64,000 bases of DNA, from contig CAWJUD010000002.1 of the NCBI GenBank assembly GCA_963845975.1, forward strand, positions 682,001 to 746,000, in the 5' to 3' direction. The notes beneath the pieces are model-generated. The model was given only the letters and a program-made list of their open reading frames with translations, had not been told where the DNA came from and searched no databases. Origin of the DNA: JBEKIK01 sp963845975 (GTDB lineage: Bacteria; Planctomycetota; Planctomycetia; Pirellulales; Thermoguttaceae). The position numbers were made by a program, and so were the translations under genes. This document shows, piece by piece, positions 17,074 through 26,379 of the stretch. Within the stretch, counting starts at the first letter, position 1. Every line of letters starts with the position of its first letter.

Positions 17074-18638
17074 ATGTGGCCCGTTAATGAATCGACCGCT
17101 CTTACATTCCGGACTCGGTCGCTTTGGCGCCAACACCTGGTGCTTTCTATGGCTGCCTTTGGATTGACCGTGGCGGCAGTCAATTTTTTTTCACAAAATG
17201 CCTGCCAAAGATCGAACGCGGTAAAAGGTTCCAAAGCCGTTGCTATTGTGGAATATAAGCCGGTCGAAGATCAGGCCATGTTCCCGGATGCCCCTATATT
17301 CAACTCGTCCTCAAATCTAAAAAAAATCAAAACACGCATATTGACGCCGTCGTTTATAGGGCAGGCTTTGAGCGACAGCTTTGGAGTTTCTCCACGGCCG
17401 GCCCTCACCCCCGGGTGCCCTTTGGGCGCCTCTCCCGCAATGGTAGAGGGGAGTAATTTTTGGACGGCCGCCAAAAACGGCGACCACTCTCCAGCGTCCA
17501 TCTGCGGGGAACAACTGTTTCGCGGATTGAGCATTCGCACCGGGCCGGGTGGGGCAACGGGTGAAAATCTAATAACCCTGGAATTAACCCTAAACCAGTA
17601 CCCGGATGCGGATAAAATTGCCAGGGCGCTGGCCGAGCGGTTTGTACGCGAGTACCGGGCATTTTGGGCGAGTGAAGCCTTAAAAGCCTATCGGGACGCT
17701 TCGTCTCAGGCCGATATAGCGCAGCAAATTCATCGCGAAGCCCTGGAAATGCTCCAGGCATTTGAAGACAACGTCCTAAGACAAGAGAAATCGCCGCCGG
17801 AACAACCTTCTATACGCAAGTCGATCAACAACCCGCCCCCCAAATTGCCGATAATCCGGCCTGGATCGAACTCGACCGCAAACTGGCGTCGCTGCGGCAA
17901 CAGGAAACTGCGCTGCTGGAAAATAAAACGCCCTTGCACCCGGATGTCCAAGATATTCGCGCACGGATCGCCGATTTTCAACAACAATCAGATTCCACGC
18001 CGCTGTTTGCCCCGGAAACCGCGGCATATAATCCAATCCGGCCGATGGATTTCTCAGCCAATCCAATGCGTCAAATGGATTCCTCAGTTCCGGTTAAAAC
18101 ACCGCCCTCAATGAAAGAAAATAAAAATCAGGGAGGCAATACCCGTGAAAACATAGCCGCCGGCGGCAGTCAAATCCAAACGGCGGAGACTCGGAAAGAA
18201 TTGCTGCTAACCGCGGAACATACTGAGCGAGATTGCCTGGAAAAACTGGCTTACAAACAGAAGTTATGCGAAATCGCCCGCAATGAGCCGTCCTTTTCCA
18301 TACGTGTGAACCAGGTTGCCATGGCAAATCCACGGCCCGCATCAAATCGGGGATTCACCGGGGTTTTGCTATTTTCCGGATTTGCCATGGCCCTGGGAAC
18401 AGGCGTTTTTTCCTCGGGCCTGTCAACCCAATCCGTCCTGGCTTCCATCGCCGACTTGGAACCCCTTTTAGCGGTCCCAATCATCGGCGTAGTCCCCGCC
18501 AAAGACCGGTCGTCCGATCCTTTTGCCCGCCGCCGCCGCCGAACAATTCTTCGCTGGGCATCGATACTGTCCGGTGGTTTGATAATTCTGGGAAGTATGG
18601 GAGGCGTGTATTGGTTTTTTGCCCAACTGGGGTCATAA
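17074..18638 (+). CDS. Wzz-like polysaccharide chain-length/co-polymerase protein, interrupted by one frameshift
   Basis: About 521 codons. The N-terminus has one membrane segment (HLVLSMAAFGLTVAAVNFF, about residues 24-42) after a short cytoplasmic tail. The periplasmic part is helical and coiled, with the typical late pattern ELDRKLASLRQQETALLENKTPLHPDVQDI, and the C-terminus has two hydrophobic segments (about GFTGVLLFSGFAMAL and SGGLIILGSMGGVYWFF). The frame changes between about 17780 and 17820, one base being added or lost. No kinase domain is fused; the following two genes probably supply ATPase functions. Start 17074 has GAAAGGG just upstream. About 17 codons (17401-17453) are the translation of a dispersed repeat. 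Role in exopolysaccharide export inferred from family and neighbours. Confidence 0.78.
17401..17453 (-). repeat. Dispersed GAGAGGG/GGGTGAGGG repeat inside the wzz-like coding sequence
   Basis: In reverse orientation this segment has the same layout as the intergenic repeats at 37175-37210 and 63969-64000: CCCCTCT..GGGAGAGG..GGGTGAGGG. Here it is read in frame as ALTPGCPLGASPAMVEGS, so the coding frame was kept across the insertion. Confidence 0.65.
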
Positions 18639-18943
18639 ATTGGGTTTTACTTAACAGCCTGAGTTTTGTTTAATCAGTCGCGGGCGGAATTATTTTATGC
18701 TTGGCATTGGATGCGTTTTTGCCCCTCCGGGCAAAATACTACAAGACCTTATGCAAACTCGGGGTAATGAACTCCCATCTTTCCCGCTTATCCCTGATTT
18801 CCAATCACAAACCCCCCTTCATAAATCACTTCCTGATAGCCGAATTGATGCTATGGGAGATTGCGCCCACATTGTGTGAAAATATTTCAATTCTGCGCGA
18901 CTTGATCGAATAAATAATCTGATAAATCTAGAGAACATGTGCC
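18639..18943. other. Spacer between the wzz-like and ATPase genes
   Basis: 305 bp. Two overlapping open frames of 60-70 codons exist but have no ribosome site or family pattern. Probably holds a promoter or is untranslated operon spacer. Confidence 0.5.
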
Positions 18944-20377
18944 ATGTACGGCGCCTTTTTTAGTTTGAAAAAACAACCGTTCGCATCCGTGCCTCAAACG
19001 GACCAGTATTTTCCCGCCGCAACCGTCGAGGCCGCCCGGATTGCGCTGGCCCGATGCATCGAACGCGGTGAAGGAGTGGGCCTGGTCGTGGGTCCGACTG
19101 GAACGGGCAAGTCGCTGCTTTGCCGGTTGTTGGCCGAGCAGTTTAAAGTTACCTTCCCGGTCGCCGAACTTTCGTGCGGACGATTGAGTACGCGGCGATC
19201 TCTGTTTCAGGCCATTCTCTATAAATTAGGGCAGCCATACCGCGATATGGACGAGGGTGAACTTCGCATCGCGCTGGTCGATTATTTGACATTGGGAAAA
19301 GCCCCTTATCGGGGAATGGTATTAATCGTCGACGAAGCCCACACCCTGCCCCTGCGCCTGCTCGATGAAATCAGGATGTTGACCAACCTGGCCGGTCAGG
19401 GGCGGCCGCTGGTGCGTTTGGTATTGGCCGGAAACGGCTCGCTGGAAGAACGCTTTGCCGGCCCGAAAATGGAATCATTCAATCAGCGCATATCCACGCG
19501 TTGTTATTTGGAATCGCTGGGGCGCAGCGAGACCCAGGACTACATCCACGCCCAAATTGATCTGGCGGGCGGGTGCGGCGCCGATCTGTTTTCCGAAGAC
19601 GCTTGCCAGAGCGTATTCAAAGCCGCCGACGGCGTGCCGCGATTGATAAACCAACTTTGCGATCATGCCCTGCTGGTGGCTTACGTGGCCGGCTGCCGGA
19701 CGGTCGATCCGGCGCAAATCGAAGAGGCCTGGGCCGACCTTCAACAATTGCCCACGCCATGGAACGGCGATGGTCAGCACGAACAGTGCGGCGTGATAGA
19801 ATTTGGCCGGATCGACGATTCGGCGGATGAGACTTCCCCACAAACCGCCGCCGAAAGCGTTGAATTCCCATCGCTAAGGGTAGCGAATGACTTTGACGAG
19901 GTCGAGGCCGAATTATCCGAGGTCTGCCAGCAAATCGAACACATCGAGGAGACGCCTGCCGGGGCCAAAGGCGACTTTCAGCCCTTGGGAACCGTCCAGC
20001 CTGAAATTGAATTGGTTATCAGCGATACCGATCATCCCTTCAATGAAGAATTCGAGCATGAAGAGGTGGTTACCGACCGCTATGCCGCCACAGCCCCCGC
20101 GTCAAGCCCGCTTTTGCAGCCGCCGGCGCCGATTTCACCCGCTGATAGCGGCGAAATTCCGGCAATCAACGCCGCGGCGGATCAGGGGCAGCTTGAGAAA
20201 AAACCATCACTGCCATGCTCCAGCGCGGCCGATACGGCGGAATCCGCGGAATCGCCTGTTCCAGCCGCCAATAATGACGCCGAGATCCTGCGGAACAAAC
20301 CCAGTCCGATCGCCGCCATGCGCCGGCACAAGTACGGCCACCTGTTTGCCAAACTCCTCCAAGGGACTTCTCCATGA
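18944..20377 (+). CDS. ExeA/GspA-like AAA ATPase
   Basis: A 477-residue protein. The first 270 residues are an ExeA-type AAA domain that starts with the family signature MYGAFFSLKKQPFASVPQTD and contains Walker A GPTGTGKS (50-57), Walker B LIVDEAH (127-133), the sensor-like LVLAGNGSLEERF near 165 and the arginine-rich NQRISTRC. The C-terminal 200 residues are acidic, proline/alanine-rich and probably disordered. In secretion systems ExeA helps place the secretin. In exopolysaccharide loci related ATPases sit beside Wzz proteins, as here. The stop overlaps the next start as ATGA, indicating translational coupling. Confidence 0.9.
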   Translation: MYGAFFSLKKQPFASVPQTDQYFPAATVEAARIALARCIERGEGVGLVVGPTGTGKSLLCRLLAEQFKVTFPVAELSCGRLSTRRSLFQAILYKLGQPYRDMDEGELRIALVDYLTLGKAPYRGMVLIVDEAHTLPLRLLDEIRMLTNLAGQGRPLVRLVLAGNGSLEERFAGPKMESFNQRISTRCYLESLGRSETQDYIHAQIDLAGGCGADLFSEDACQSVFKAADGVPRLINQLCDHALLVAYVAGCRTVDPAQIEEAWADLQQLPTPWNGDGQHEQCGVIEFGRIDDSADETSPQTAAESVEFPSLRVANDFDEVEAELSEVCQQIEHIEETPAGAKGDFQPLGTVQPEIELVISDTDHPFNEEFEHEEVVTDRYAATAPASSPLLQPPAPISPADSGEIPAINAAADQGQLEKKPSLPCSSAADTAESAESPVPAANNDAEILRNKPSPIAAMRRHKYGHLFAKLLQGTSP

Positions 20378-21198
20378 GCCTAATGCTCGAGGCGCTGAAG
20401 CAAATCGAGGCCAAGCACCCGCGGCCGCGACCGTGTGCAAATAAGCCGTCCGCGGAAGATCGCCCAGCGGCCGGCGCGTCCATTCAGACGCCTGCCAAGG
20501 TTGAATCGGATACGGCGAGCGCCGCCGAAGATCTACGCGATGCCGATTTGACCGGATTACATCCGATTATCCAGGAAGAACTCGATAGACTGCATCCTTC
20601 TACGCTGTTGGTTGCAGAACCGGTTTCCAGCCCGCTCATAGTGCAATACGCCATATCCGATTCCTTAACGATCGAGGAAACGCTGGCCCGGGCCGAATCG
20701 GCGGTGGCCTCGATGTTAAAGCCCGAGGAAAAGCCCGAGGAACCGGATATCTACGAAGACATGGCCCAATATATCCTCACCCAATTAAAACCCGGACGAC
20801 CTGCCGCCTTGCTATTTACCAGTCCTCGCGACGGCGCCGGACAAACGGAAATGCTGTCTTCCCTGTCGAAAACGCTAGTTATTCATTGCCCGGGGCAGGT
20901 GTTCGTGCTGGATGCCTTACCGCATGAAAGCAAGATGCAAAAGGAGAAAATGCCTGGCATCGCCGAGCATTATAACTATACGCTGGAAGAATTGAAAAAG
21001 CGACATCAATTGGTGCTCATCGATGCTCCTTCTCTGACCAACGCCCGAACGGCTGCCATGCTTCCCCAGTGCGACGGCGCGTACCTGGTGATCCGGCTGG
21101 GATATACCACGTTTTACGATGTGAGCGAGGCCATGAGAGTAATCCAACAATCTGGAGGCCGGCTCCTGGGAAGCATAGCAGTGGGCGATAAACTATAA
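20374..21198 (+). CDS. CpsD/MinD-like protein with damaged P-loop
   Basis: A 274-residue protein coupled to the ATPase gene by an ATGA overlap. It begins MSLMLEALKQIEAK, a start also seen in GspB-type and exopolysaccharide-associated proteins. Residues about 140-270 resemble the nucleotide-binding half of bacterial tyrosine kinases: LLFTSPRDGAGQTEMLSSLS corresponds to the Walker A loop, VFVLDALPHESK to the A' region and HQLVLIDAPSLTN to Walker B, followed by DGAYLVIRLGYT. The essential Walker A lysine is replaced by Gln (GAGQTE) and the A' region lacks the usual DxDxR pattern. No C-terminal tyrosine cluster is present. A regulatory pseudo-ATPase is the best guess. Confidence 0.78.
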   Translation: MSLMLEALKQIEAKHPRPRPCANKPSAEDRPAAGASIQTPAKVESDTASAAEDLRDADLTGLHPIIQEELDRLHPSTLLVAEPVSSPLIVQYAISDSLTIEETLARAESAVASMLKPEEKPEEPDIYEDMAQYILTQLKPGRPAALLFTSPRDGAGQTEMLSSLSKTLVIHCPGQVFVLDALPHESKMQKEKMPGIAEHYNYTLEELKKRHQLVLIDAPSLTNARTAAMLPQCDGAYLVIRLGYTTFYDVSEAMRVIQQSGGRLLGSIAVGDKL

Positions 21199-21265
21199 AT
21201 CCGCTTGCGATGTTGCCCTGCACCATCCCTGGTTGCCTAGCGCGGCTTATGGACGCAACCAGCCA

Positions 21266-21290
21266 CCCGGTGCGTTCACCGGGGGCTAAA
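21266..21290 (-). repeat. AATA-loop-type palindrome, variant loop, reverse orientation
   Basis: CCCGGTG (21266-21272) pairs with CACCGGG (21277-21283) around CGTT and is followed by GGCTAAA. On the minus strand it reads TTTAGCCCCCGGTG... like the units at 3295 and 28125, with the loop altered. A second hairpin TGGTTGC..GCAACCA lies just before it (about 21229-21262). Confidence 0.6.
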
Positions 21291-21346
21291 TGAACTTAAA
21301 CCTGGACACAAAGATTCCAACCTTGCCCCCTGCCGCCTGATCCTGT

Positions 21347-23524
21347 TTACTGCACGAGGCGGATCCTGGGGCTGGTGATGATTTTGCGGAAAATATCCGT
21401 CAACCTTTGTTCATACTGGGCGGGATTGCCGCTGCCGCGAGGGCAACGGCCGTTGCTGTCGGCCGTCCCTCCCATACGAGCCATGCGATCCATATAATTG
21501 TAGTCCGTTCCCAAACCGACGCCCACGGGGTAAACATCCCAGCGGTCGGCCTTCATCAAGGCGATTTGCATTAAAGGAGCGTCGCACCAGTATGCGCCGT
21601 TGTTGTAGAAATCGGGCAGGTCGGAGTGGCCGCTGATAAATGCATTAATCGTCGCCGCACTGCTGGAATACAGATTCGGCACGCCGTCGGTCAGCAGCAC
21701 TACGACCTTGTTGGTAACGAGCCTGCCGCTGCCGCCCGCTTTTTTTGGTTGAAGGAGCTGGCTGGCGGCGATCAACCCGGCTTCGGTTGCAGTGGTTGCG
21801 CCCACGTCGCTGCAGGCCTGAAGCGTGGTGCAAGCCAGCATTGCCTGATCATAATCGCCGGTCAACGGTTGTATGACCACCGGTCCGCCCCCGGTGAGCT
21901 TGTCAAAAGTAATAATCGAAACCCAATCCCGCTGATCCAAGTTTTCAATGCAGGAATTGCGATCTTTAACCACCTGCATGGCGGCAATTAGGGCCCGCCG
22001 CGCCGCATGTGTAGGCTGCTCGCGGGGGGGAAAGCTGAATGTCCCGCCCGCCGTATCTTCCATGTGCCAGGGACAATAAGCACTAAAACGCGAAAGAGGA
22101 ACATTAGTGCCGTTTACGGGCTGGGCGTCTCGGCCGTGATCCATCATGAATTGCACATAGGTGCGATAACCGATGTAGTTGCGATAACTCCGCGGTATGC
22201 TGATGGTGGCCGTAGGAAAGGTGACGGTGTTGGGATTATTATAGGAATCAATCACGCCGCTGTACCGGTTGGGCGGTATGGTGCCGCGATTGGCCGGCGG
22301 CGTGCCGTAAGAAACCGCCGATAACAATTCGCCCAGCAAAACGGCTTCCCAAGTTCCCGGCGCCATGGCCAGTTGAAGATCCATGGGACGCGCGGCCCCC
22401 CGCGTCAGACCCGCGTACATCGGACCGGCCGTCCAGGCGGCAATCCAGGTTGCATCGGCGCCACGGTCCTGCCAACCAATCGTCGGTCTTGGCGGAGCCG
22501 GAGGGGGCGGCGGCGAAGGCGGAGGCGACGGTGGAGGCGATGGAGGCGCGGGCGGCGAAGGCGGCGCTGGCGGCGCTGGCGGCGATGGCGGCGGCGGCGG
22601 AGTGATTGTCACCGCCAGGCAAAGGTAATCCAAATATTTCTCCCAATAAGAATAATTTTTGCCGCTATCCGGTATAGGTTTGGCATTGGGCATTACCCGT
22701 GCGATTTGGTAATCAATTACCCAGGCATAAGCCTTTTGCTTTCGAATCGCCTCGGAATCCGTAGTTACAATGCGATATGCATCCGATATGTTTTGTCCGG
22801 TTAAGTAGCCCCCGTCTTTGGTCAACTCGGCATATGCATAAGAGTTTTTCGGAACCCCGGCCGGCGCCCCAAGATATTCCAACGTGCCGGGATAAGTGCC
22901 GAAACCGAAGTCGGTATAAACCTGCTGCATGAGATCGCTTCCCACCGTGGGGTAACCTGCCGAGGCGAATGTGCTGTTGACCACGTCGGTTGCCCAGCAG
23001 GGTTCCGTGTCGTCGTTCATCGAACCGGATAAATCGACGACAAAGGCGATATCGCGGGGATTGGACATGGCCACGGCCGACGCCTTTTTGGAAAAGGAAA
23101 ATGAATTCAACACGCCTGCAAAGAAAAATCCGACGTCCCCGGTTGTCGACCGATCGGTCCTTGCGGTGACGCGGACGGCATTACCCGGCGTCGAGGACGG
23201 TGTAAAGTATCGTTTACCGGCGTCCCAGGAGCCGTATTCGACGTCCTCGTCGAGAAGTTGCACATTTTTCCCGGCCGCGATGTGATAACCGGCGAAAGAC
23301 TTGGCCGTTTCAACCATTTCATTTCGCGTTAAGGTCATGACCGCAGTGGCGGCCATGACCGAGGAGTCTGCCGCCGCCTGCAATTGTGTGCGCACCAGGA
23401 CGATGTAACCCACGTCTATGGCAAAAGCAACCATGCCCAACATGACGACCAATAAAAAAGCGGCGAAAATCAGCGTGACGGCACGCCGGTCTCGACCGCC
23501 CCCCCGATTATTACTGTTTCTCAT
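21347..23524 (-). CDS. TadG-like vWA-domain protein with a proline-rich insert
   Basis: A 725-residue envelope protein, starting at MRNSNNRGGGRDRRAVT (23524). The N-terminal hydrophobic helix (about 16-38, LIFAAFLLVVMLGMVAFAIDVGY) and the following LQAAADSSVMAAT segment are the Tad-type pilus-associated start. A von Willebrand A domain begins at about 158 with the metal site D164-x-S-x-S168 and continues after a long insertion to TDGVPNLYSSS and VGVGLGTDYN near the end. Residues about 305-345 are an uninterrupted run of Pro, Ser and Ala. TadG proteins act in tight-adherence pilus systems; only the Flp pilin at 11526 is otherwise seen here. The long frame upstream of 23524 is not supported. 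Confidence 0.88.
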   Translation of the reverse strand: MRNSNNRGGGRDRRAVTLIFAAFLLVVMLGMVAFAIDVGYIVLVRTQLQAAADSSVMAATAVMTLTRNEMVETAKSFAGYHIAAGKNVQLLDEDVEYGSWDAGKRYFTPSSTPGNAVRVTARTDRSTTGDVGFFFAGVLNSFSFSKKASAVAMSNPRDIAFVVDLSGSMNDDTEPCWATDVVNSTFASAGYPTVGSDLMQQVYTDFGFGTYPGTLEYLGAPAGVPKNSYAYAELTKDGGYLTGQNISDAYRIVTTDSEAIRKQKAYAWVIDYQIARVMPNAKPIPDSGKNYSYWEKYLDYLCLAVTITPPPPPSPPAPPAPPSPPAPPSPPPSPPPSPPPPPAPPRPTIGWQDRGADATWIAAWTAGPMYAGLTRGAARPMDLQLAMAPGTWEAVLLGELLSAVSYGTPPANRGTIPPNRYSGVIDSYNNPNTVTFPTATISIPRSYRNYIGYRTYVQFMMDHGRDAQPVNGTNVPLSRFSAYCPWHMEDTAGGTFSFPPREQPTHAARRALIAAMQVVKDRNSCIENLDQRDWVSIITFDKLTGGGPVVIQPLTGDYDQAMLACTTLQACSDVGATTATEAGLIAASQLLQPKKAGGSGRLVTNKVVVLLTDGVPNLYSSSAATINAFISGHSDLPDFYNNGAYWCDAPLMQIALMKADRWDVYPVGVGLGTDYNYMDRMARMGGTADSNGRCPRGSGNPAQYEQRLTDIFRKIITSPRIRLVQ

Positions 23525-23724
23525 GATAATACCTGCATCTGGAATGATATTTCTGCCAGCCCTCAATAATCTCGGTCTTAAATCGGTCCCTGTCAAATTG
23601 AGAAAAACCTGCCACTCCATCAGATTTCATTAAGGAACACGATTTCAGCCGGATACCGGCAAACCTAATAACCCACGTATTCGGCAAAATCGGCATGCCG
23701 GACACGTCCGCCGGCGATAAGCAA

Positions 23725-24639
23725 TCATCTTTGCGCAAATTGTTCCGCCTGGCCCACAATATCCAGCCCCGCCGTTTTGCCCCAGGCCAAGAGCAGCTTT
23801 TGCGATATTTCGCCGGGCCGGCCGCAGCCGATCGGGCGGCCGTTGAACCGGGTCACGGGCAACAAACACATGGGGGTGCTGGTTAAGATGATTTCATCCG
23901 CCGAGGCCAAATCCTCCACGGTGAGATCGCTCTGCCGACATGGAATGCCCAAGGAACCGGCAATTTCAAATGTCACGGCCAGGCTGATGCCGTGCAGGAT
24001 CTTCTCCAAAGGCGGCGAAATTAATCCATCACCCTTCCGATAGATCGATATATTGGCCGTCGATGTCTCCAAAACACAATCTTCGCGATCCAGCAATACC
24101 GCCCGGGCCTCGGGATCTTTCTGAATCGCCAGTCTATCGGCCAAATAATAGTGCATTCGGCTGCGGCATTTCACATCCGGCGGCCAGCACTGCCCGGCAA
24201 CTTGCCGTATCGGAGTAGTCACAAGGGCTTGCCCGCTGCGATATTTACCGGCCCAAAGATAAAATGGGAGCGGATACGCGTGCAAACCGACTGTCGGCCG
24301 GCTGTGCTCGGCCGGGCCGTAAATATGATAGATCCCGGGAGTGACGAAGATCGACAATCCCCAATCGTCCCCCCGGGCAAGAAAATTCTTGTTCCTTTCC
24401 ACCAATTCACAAGCTATGGCGATCCATTGTTGCCGATTCAAGCCCGGATCAACGCCGATAACCTGCAAGGAACGCTCCAGCCGATCGAGATGATCCTCAA
24501 GCCGGAATATCCTGCCGCAAAAGGTGCGCAGTTGCTCGGCAACGGTAACGCCCAATACGAAACCGGCGTCGGTAACCGGAACCCACGCCGACGAGGCCGG
24601 TATCCAATTGCCGTTTAAATAAGCCTGCGGTTCGATCAT
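23725..24639 (-). CDS. Class IV PLP-dependent aminotransferase
   Basis: A 304-residue fold-type IV PLP enzyme related to branched-chain aminotransferase and 4-amino-4-deoxychorismate lyase. The start MIEPQAYLNGNWIP (24639) and DAGFVLGVTVAEQLRTF near 25 are typical. The PLP lysine is in WPPDVKCRSRMHYYLAD, the phosphate-binding Glu/Thr in VLETSTANISIY, and the C-terminal DEIILTSTPMCLLPV matches the family. Substrate specificity cannot be told; no pabA/B or ilv genes are adjacent. It may supply an amino donor or lyase step in cofactor synthesis. The upstream frame extension to 24708 is low-complexity and unlikely to be coding. Confidence 0.9.
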   Translation of the reverse strand: MIEPQAYLNGNWIPASSAWVPVTDAGFVLGVTVAEQLRTFCGRIFRLEDHLDRLERSLQVIGVDPGLNRQQWIAIACELVERNKNFLARGDDWGLSIFVTPGIYHIYGPAEHSRPTVGLHAYPLPFYLWAGKYRSGQALVTTPIRQVAGQCWPPDVKCRSRMHYYLADRLAIQKDPEARAVLLDREDCVLETSTANISIYRKGDGLISPPLEKILHGISLAVTFEIAGSLGIPCRQSDLTVEDLASADEIILTSTPMCLLPVTRFNGRPIGCGRPGEISQKLLLAWGKTAGLDIVGQAEQFAQR

Positions 24640-24813
24640 CCATACATTATGGATTAAGGGACGGGGGATGGGGAAGGGGATGGGGAAAAGGATGAAAGCT
24701 GAATTCAAATCCTGATCGTTGAATGATGAATTAATCCCTGAATCCGCTTGCGATTTCGCAACGATTATCTTGTCAAGTGGGAATTGAACTCCATATGTTT
24801 TAAACCCGATCTG

Positions 24814-25845
24814 CTAATACCGGATCGCATCCCCTTCAATTCCTTTCTCTTTCACGATATCCGCGGGAAAAACGTAGCGATCGATCGATTCCAACAGGCT
24901 CTGGGAAGACAGGTAGAATTCCCATTTATGTCTCTTTCCCACTTCGCAGGAGACGTCCAGCAGTTCGATCTTCTCATATTCGCCGCAACCGGCCGGACCG
25001 GCGAATCCCAGCGCTTCCGGACCGCGGCGCCCGTATATTCTGGGATACAATTTTAAAACCCTATCGCAGCCGTTGCGCACCACCAGCATCTTTTCGACCT
25101 GGGAAAGCGCCAAGTTGTATACGCCGCCGGTTGCCAGGCAATCGGCGTCCACCGCCGCCGCCGCCAGCAGTGCGCGAACAGGCGCCGCGCGTTTCAACGA
25201 TTTGTCGGCCGAACTGCGGCCGGGCAAGGTCCGGCAGGCCACCTCGCCGCCCGCCAATAAGTGCAAGCCCCCGGCCGCGATCGGCACGCCCATGCTGTAT
25301 CCGATTAAACTTACCGGCACGTCCCCGCGCATGTGCTCGATGCAAACGGCCAGGTAATAAGCCTGGACATCGCAAAAGCAGAATTTCAATTGCACGTCCG
25401 GGCGATGCCGCCGGTACATTATTTCGCTGGGCCAGGACCAAATGACCAGCCGGAAGGGCCTGTCATCGGCGATCCGCGACATGCGGCAATAAATGGGCCA
25501 GGCGAACTGAACCGCATCGTCGGCATCGTCGCGGTTGCCGTGGATGATGATCGTGGTGGGCGCGGCCGGATCGTCGCCGCCGCGGAAAGATTCTTCGTCG
25601 CTGGCCTGCCATTGGCCATCGGCCGAATACCGCCAATAACCAATCGCCTTTTGCCCAGCCTGCAAATCGCCCGAAAGCGGCGCCGAGCGCGTGCTGATCA
25701 ACCAGAGTTGCCGCCTGTTTTCAGGGCCCTGGGCTTTCGCGTTTGACAGTAAAAAAAACGTCGCCAAGACGATGAGGGCGCCCGTTCTGCCCGGGATTTT
25801 TAGCATTCCGCCGGCAAATCCGAGGCTTGATGAGAAGTTATTCAT
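24814..25845 (-). CDS. Secreted alpha/beta-hydrolase-like protein
   Basis: A 343-residue protein with an N-terminal signal (ALIVLATFFLLSNAKAQG near 22-40). The fold markers are TTIIIHGN near 96 (oxyanion region) and the nucleophile elbow SLIGYSMG near 182. Candidates for the acid and His residues lie in the C-terminal half, which also has SCEVGKRHKWEF. It resembles DUF900-type serine hydrolases. The substrate is unknown; export to the periplasm or surface is inferred from the leader. The start could also be the ATG at 25806. No clear operon partner. Confidence 0.78.
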   Translation of the reverse strand: MNNFSSSLGFAGGMLKIPGRTGALIVLATFFLLSNAKAQGPENRRQLWLISTRSAPLSGDLQAGQKAIGYWRYSADGQWQASDEESFRGGDDPAAPTTIIIHGNRDDADDAVQFAWPIYCRMSRIADDRPFRLVIWSWPSEIMYRRHRPDVQLKFCFCDVQAYYLAVCIEHMRGDVPVSLIGYSMGVPIAAGGLHLLAGGEVACRTLPGRSSADKSLKRAAPVRALLAAAAVDADCLATGGVYNLALSQVEKMLVVRNGCDRVLKLYPRIYGRRGPEALGFAGPAGCGEYEKIELLDVSCEVGKRHKWEFYLSSQSLLESIDRYVFPADIVKEKGIEGDAIRY

Positions 25846-26084
25846 GATCGATAAAACCCCTATCAATGATTTGAGGATTTGAACATTGGCGGTCCGAAAA
25901 ATATTGCCCGATCCTCATTCCTTTCCTAATTGTAGCATATAGTCAACACGTTAGGCTGCGAAAAGTCAACAGTCGCTTTTTTTAAAAACAGCCGTGTTGC
26001 GTTTGCACATCATTAAGCGTGGTGTAGAGTTTCTTGGCGATCCATTCGCCGGTAACGATACCGTTTCGATGGGAGAATCGAAAA

Positions 26085-26285
26085 ATGAAGAAGTTACTGT
26101 TCTTAATGACCATGGCGATTGTGCTCGGCGGCGCGGCTGGATGCCGGATCTGCGACTGGTTTCGGCGACCGGCCCCCCAACCCCAATGCCCGCCGGCCGT
26201 GATGTACTCCAACCCTTGCCCCACAGTTAACGCCTGCGATCCTTGCGGCTGTTCCGCTGCCCCGGCAATGACAACCGTGCAGTAG
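26085..26285 (+). CDS. Small cysteine-rich lipoprotein, copy 1
   Basis: A 66-residue lipoprotein. MKKLLFLMTMAIVLGGAAGC is a signal peptide with the lipobox GAAGC, so the Cys at residue 20 is the lipidation site. The mature part is short and Cys/Pro-rich (RICDWFRRP, SNPCPTVNACDPCGC). The start is set by the GGGAGAATCGAAAA ribosome region before 26085. It is 95 bp upstream of a close paralogue (26380-26598), and the leaders are also similar, so this is a recent tandem duplication. Function unknown. Confidence 0.75.
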   Translation: MKKLLFLMTMAIVLGGAAGCRICDWFRRPAPQPQCPPAVMYSNPCPTVNACDPCGCSAAPAMTTVQ

Positions 26286-26379
26286 ACCGCGCACCCGCCA
26301 CGCTGACTCCGGCAAACGGCAACGCATGAATAACCCAGCTTTGCTGGCAACGATAACGTTTCAATGGGAGAATCGAAAA

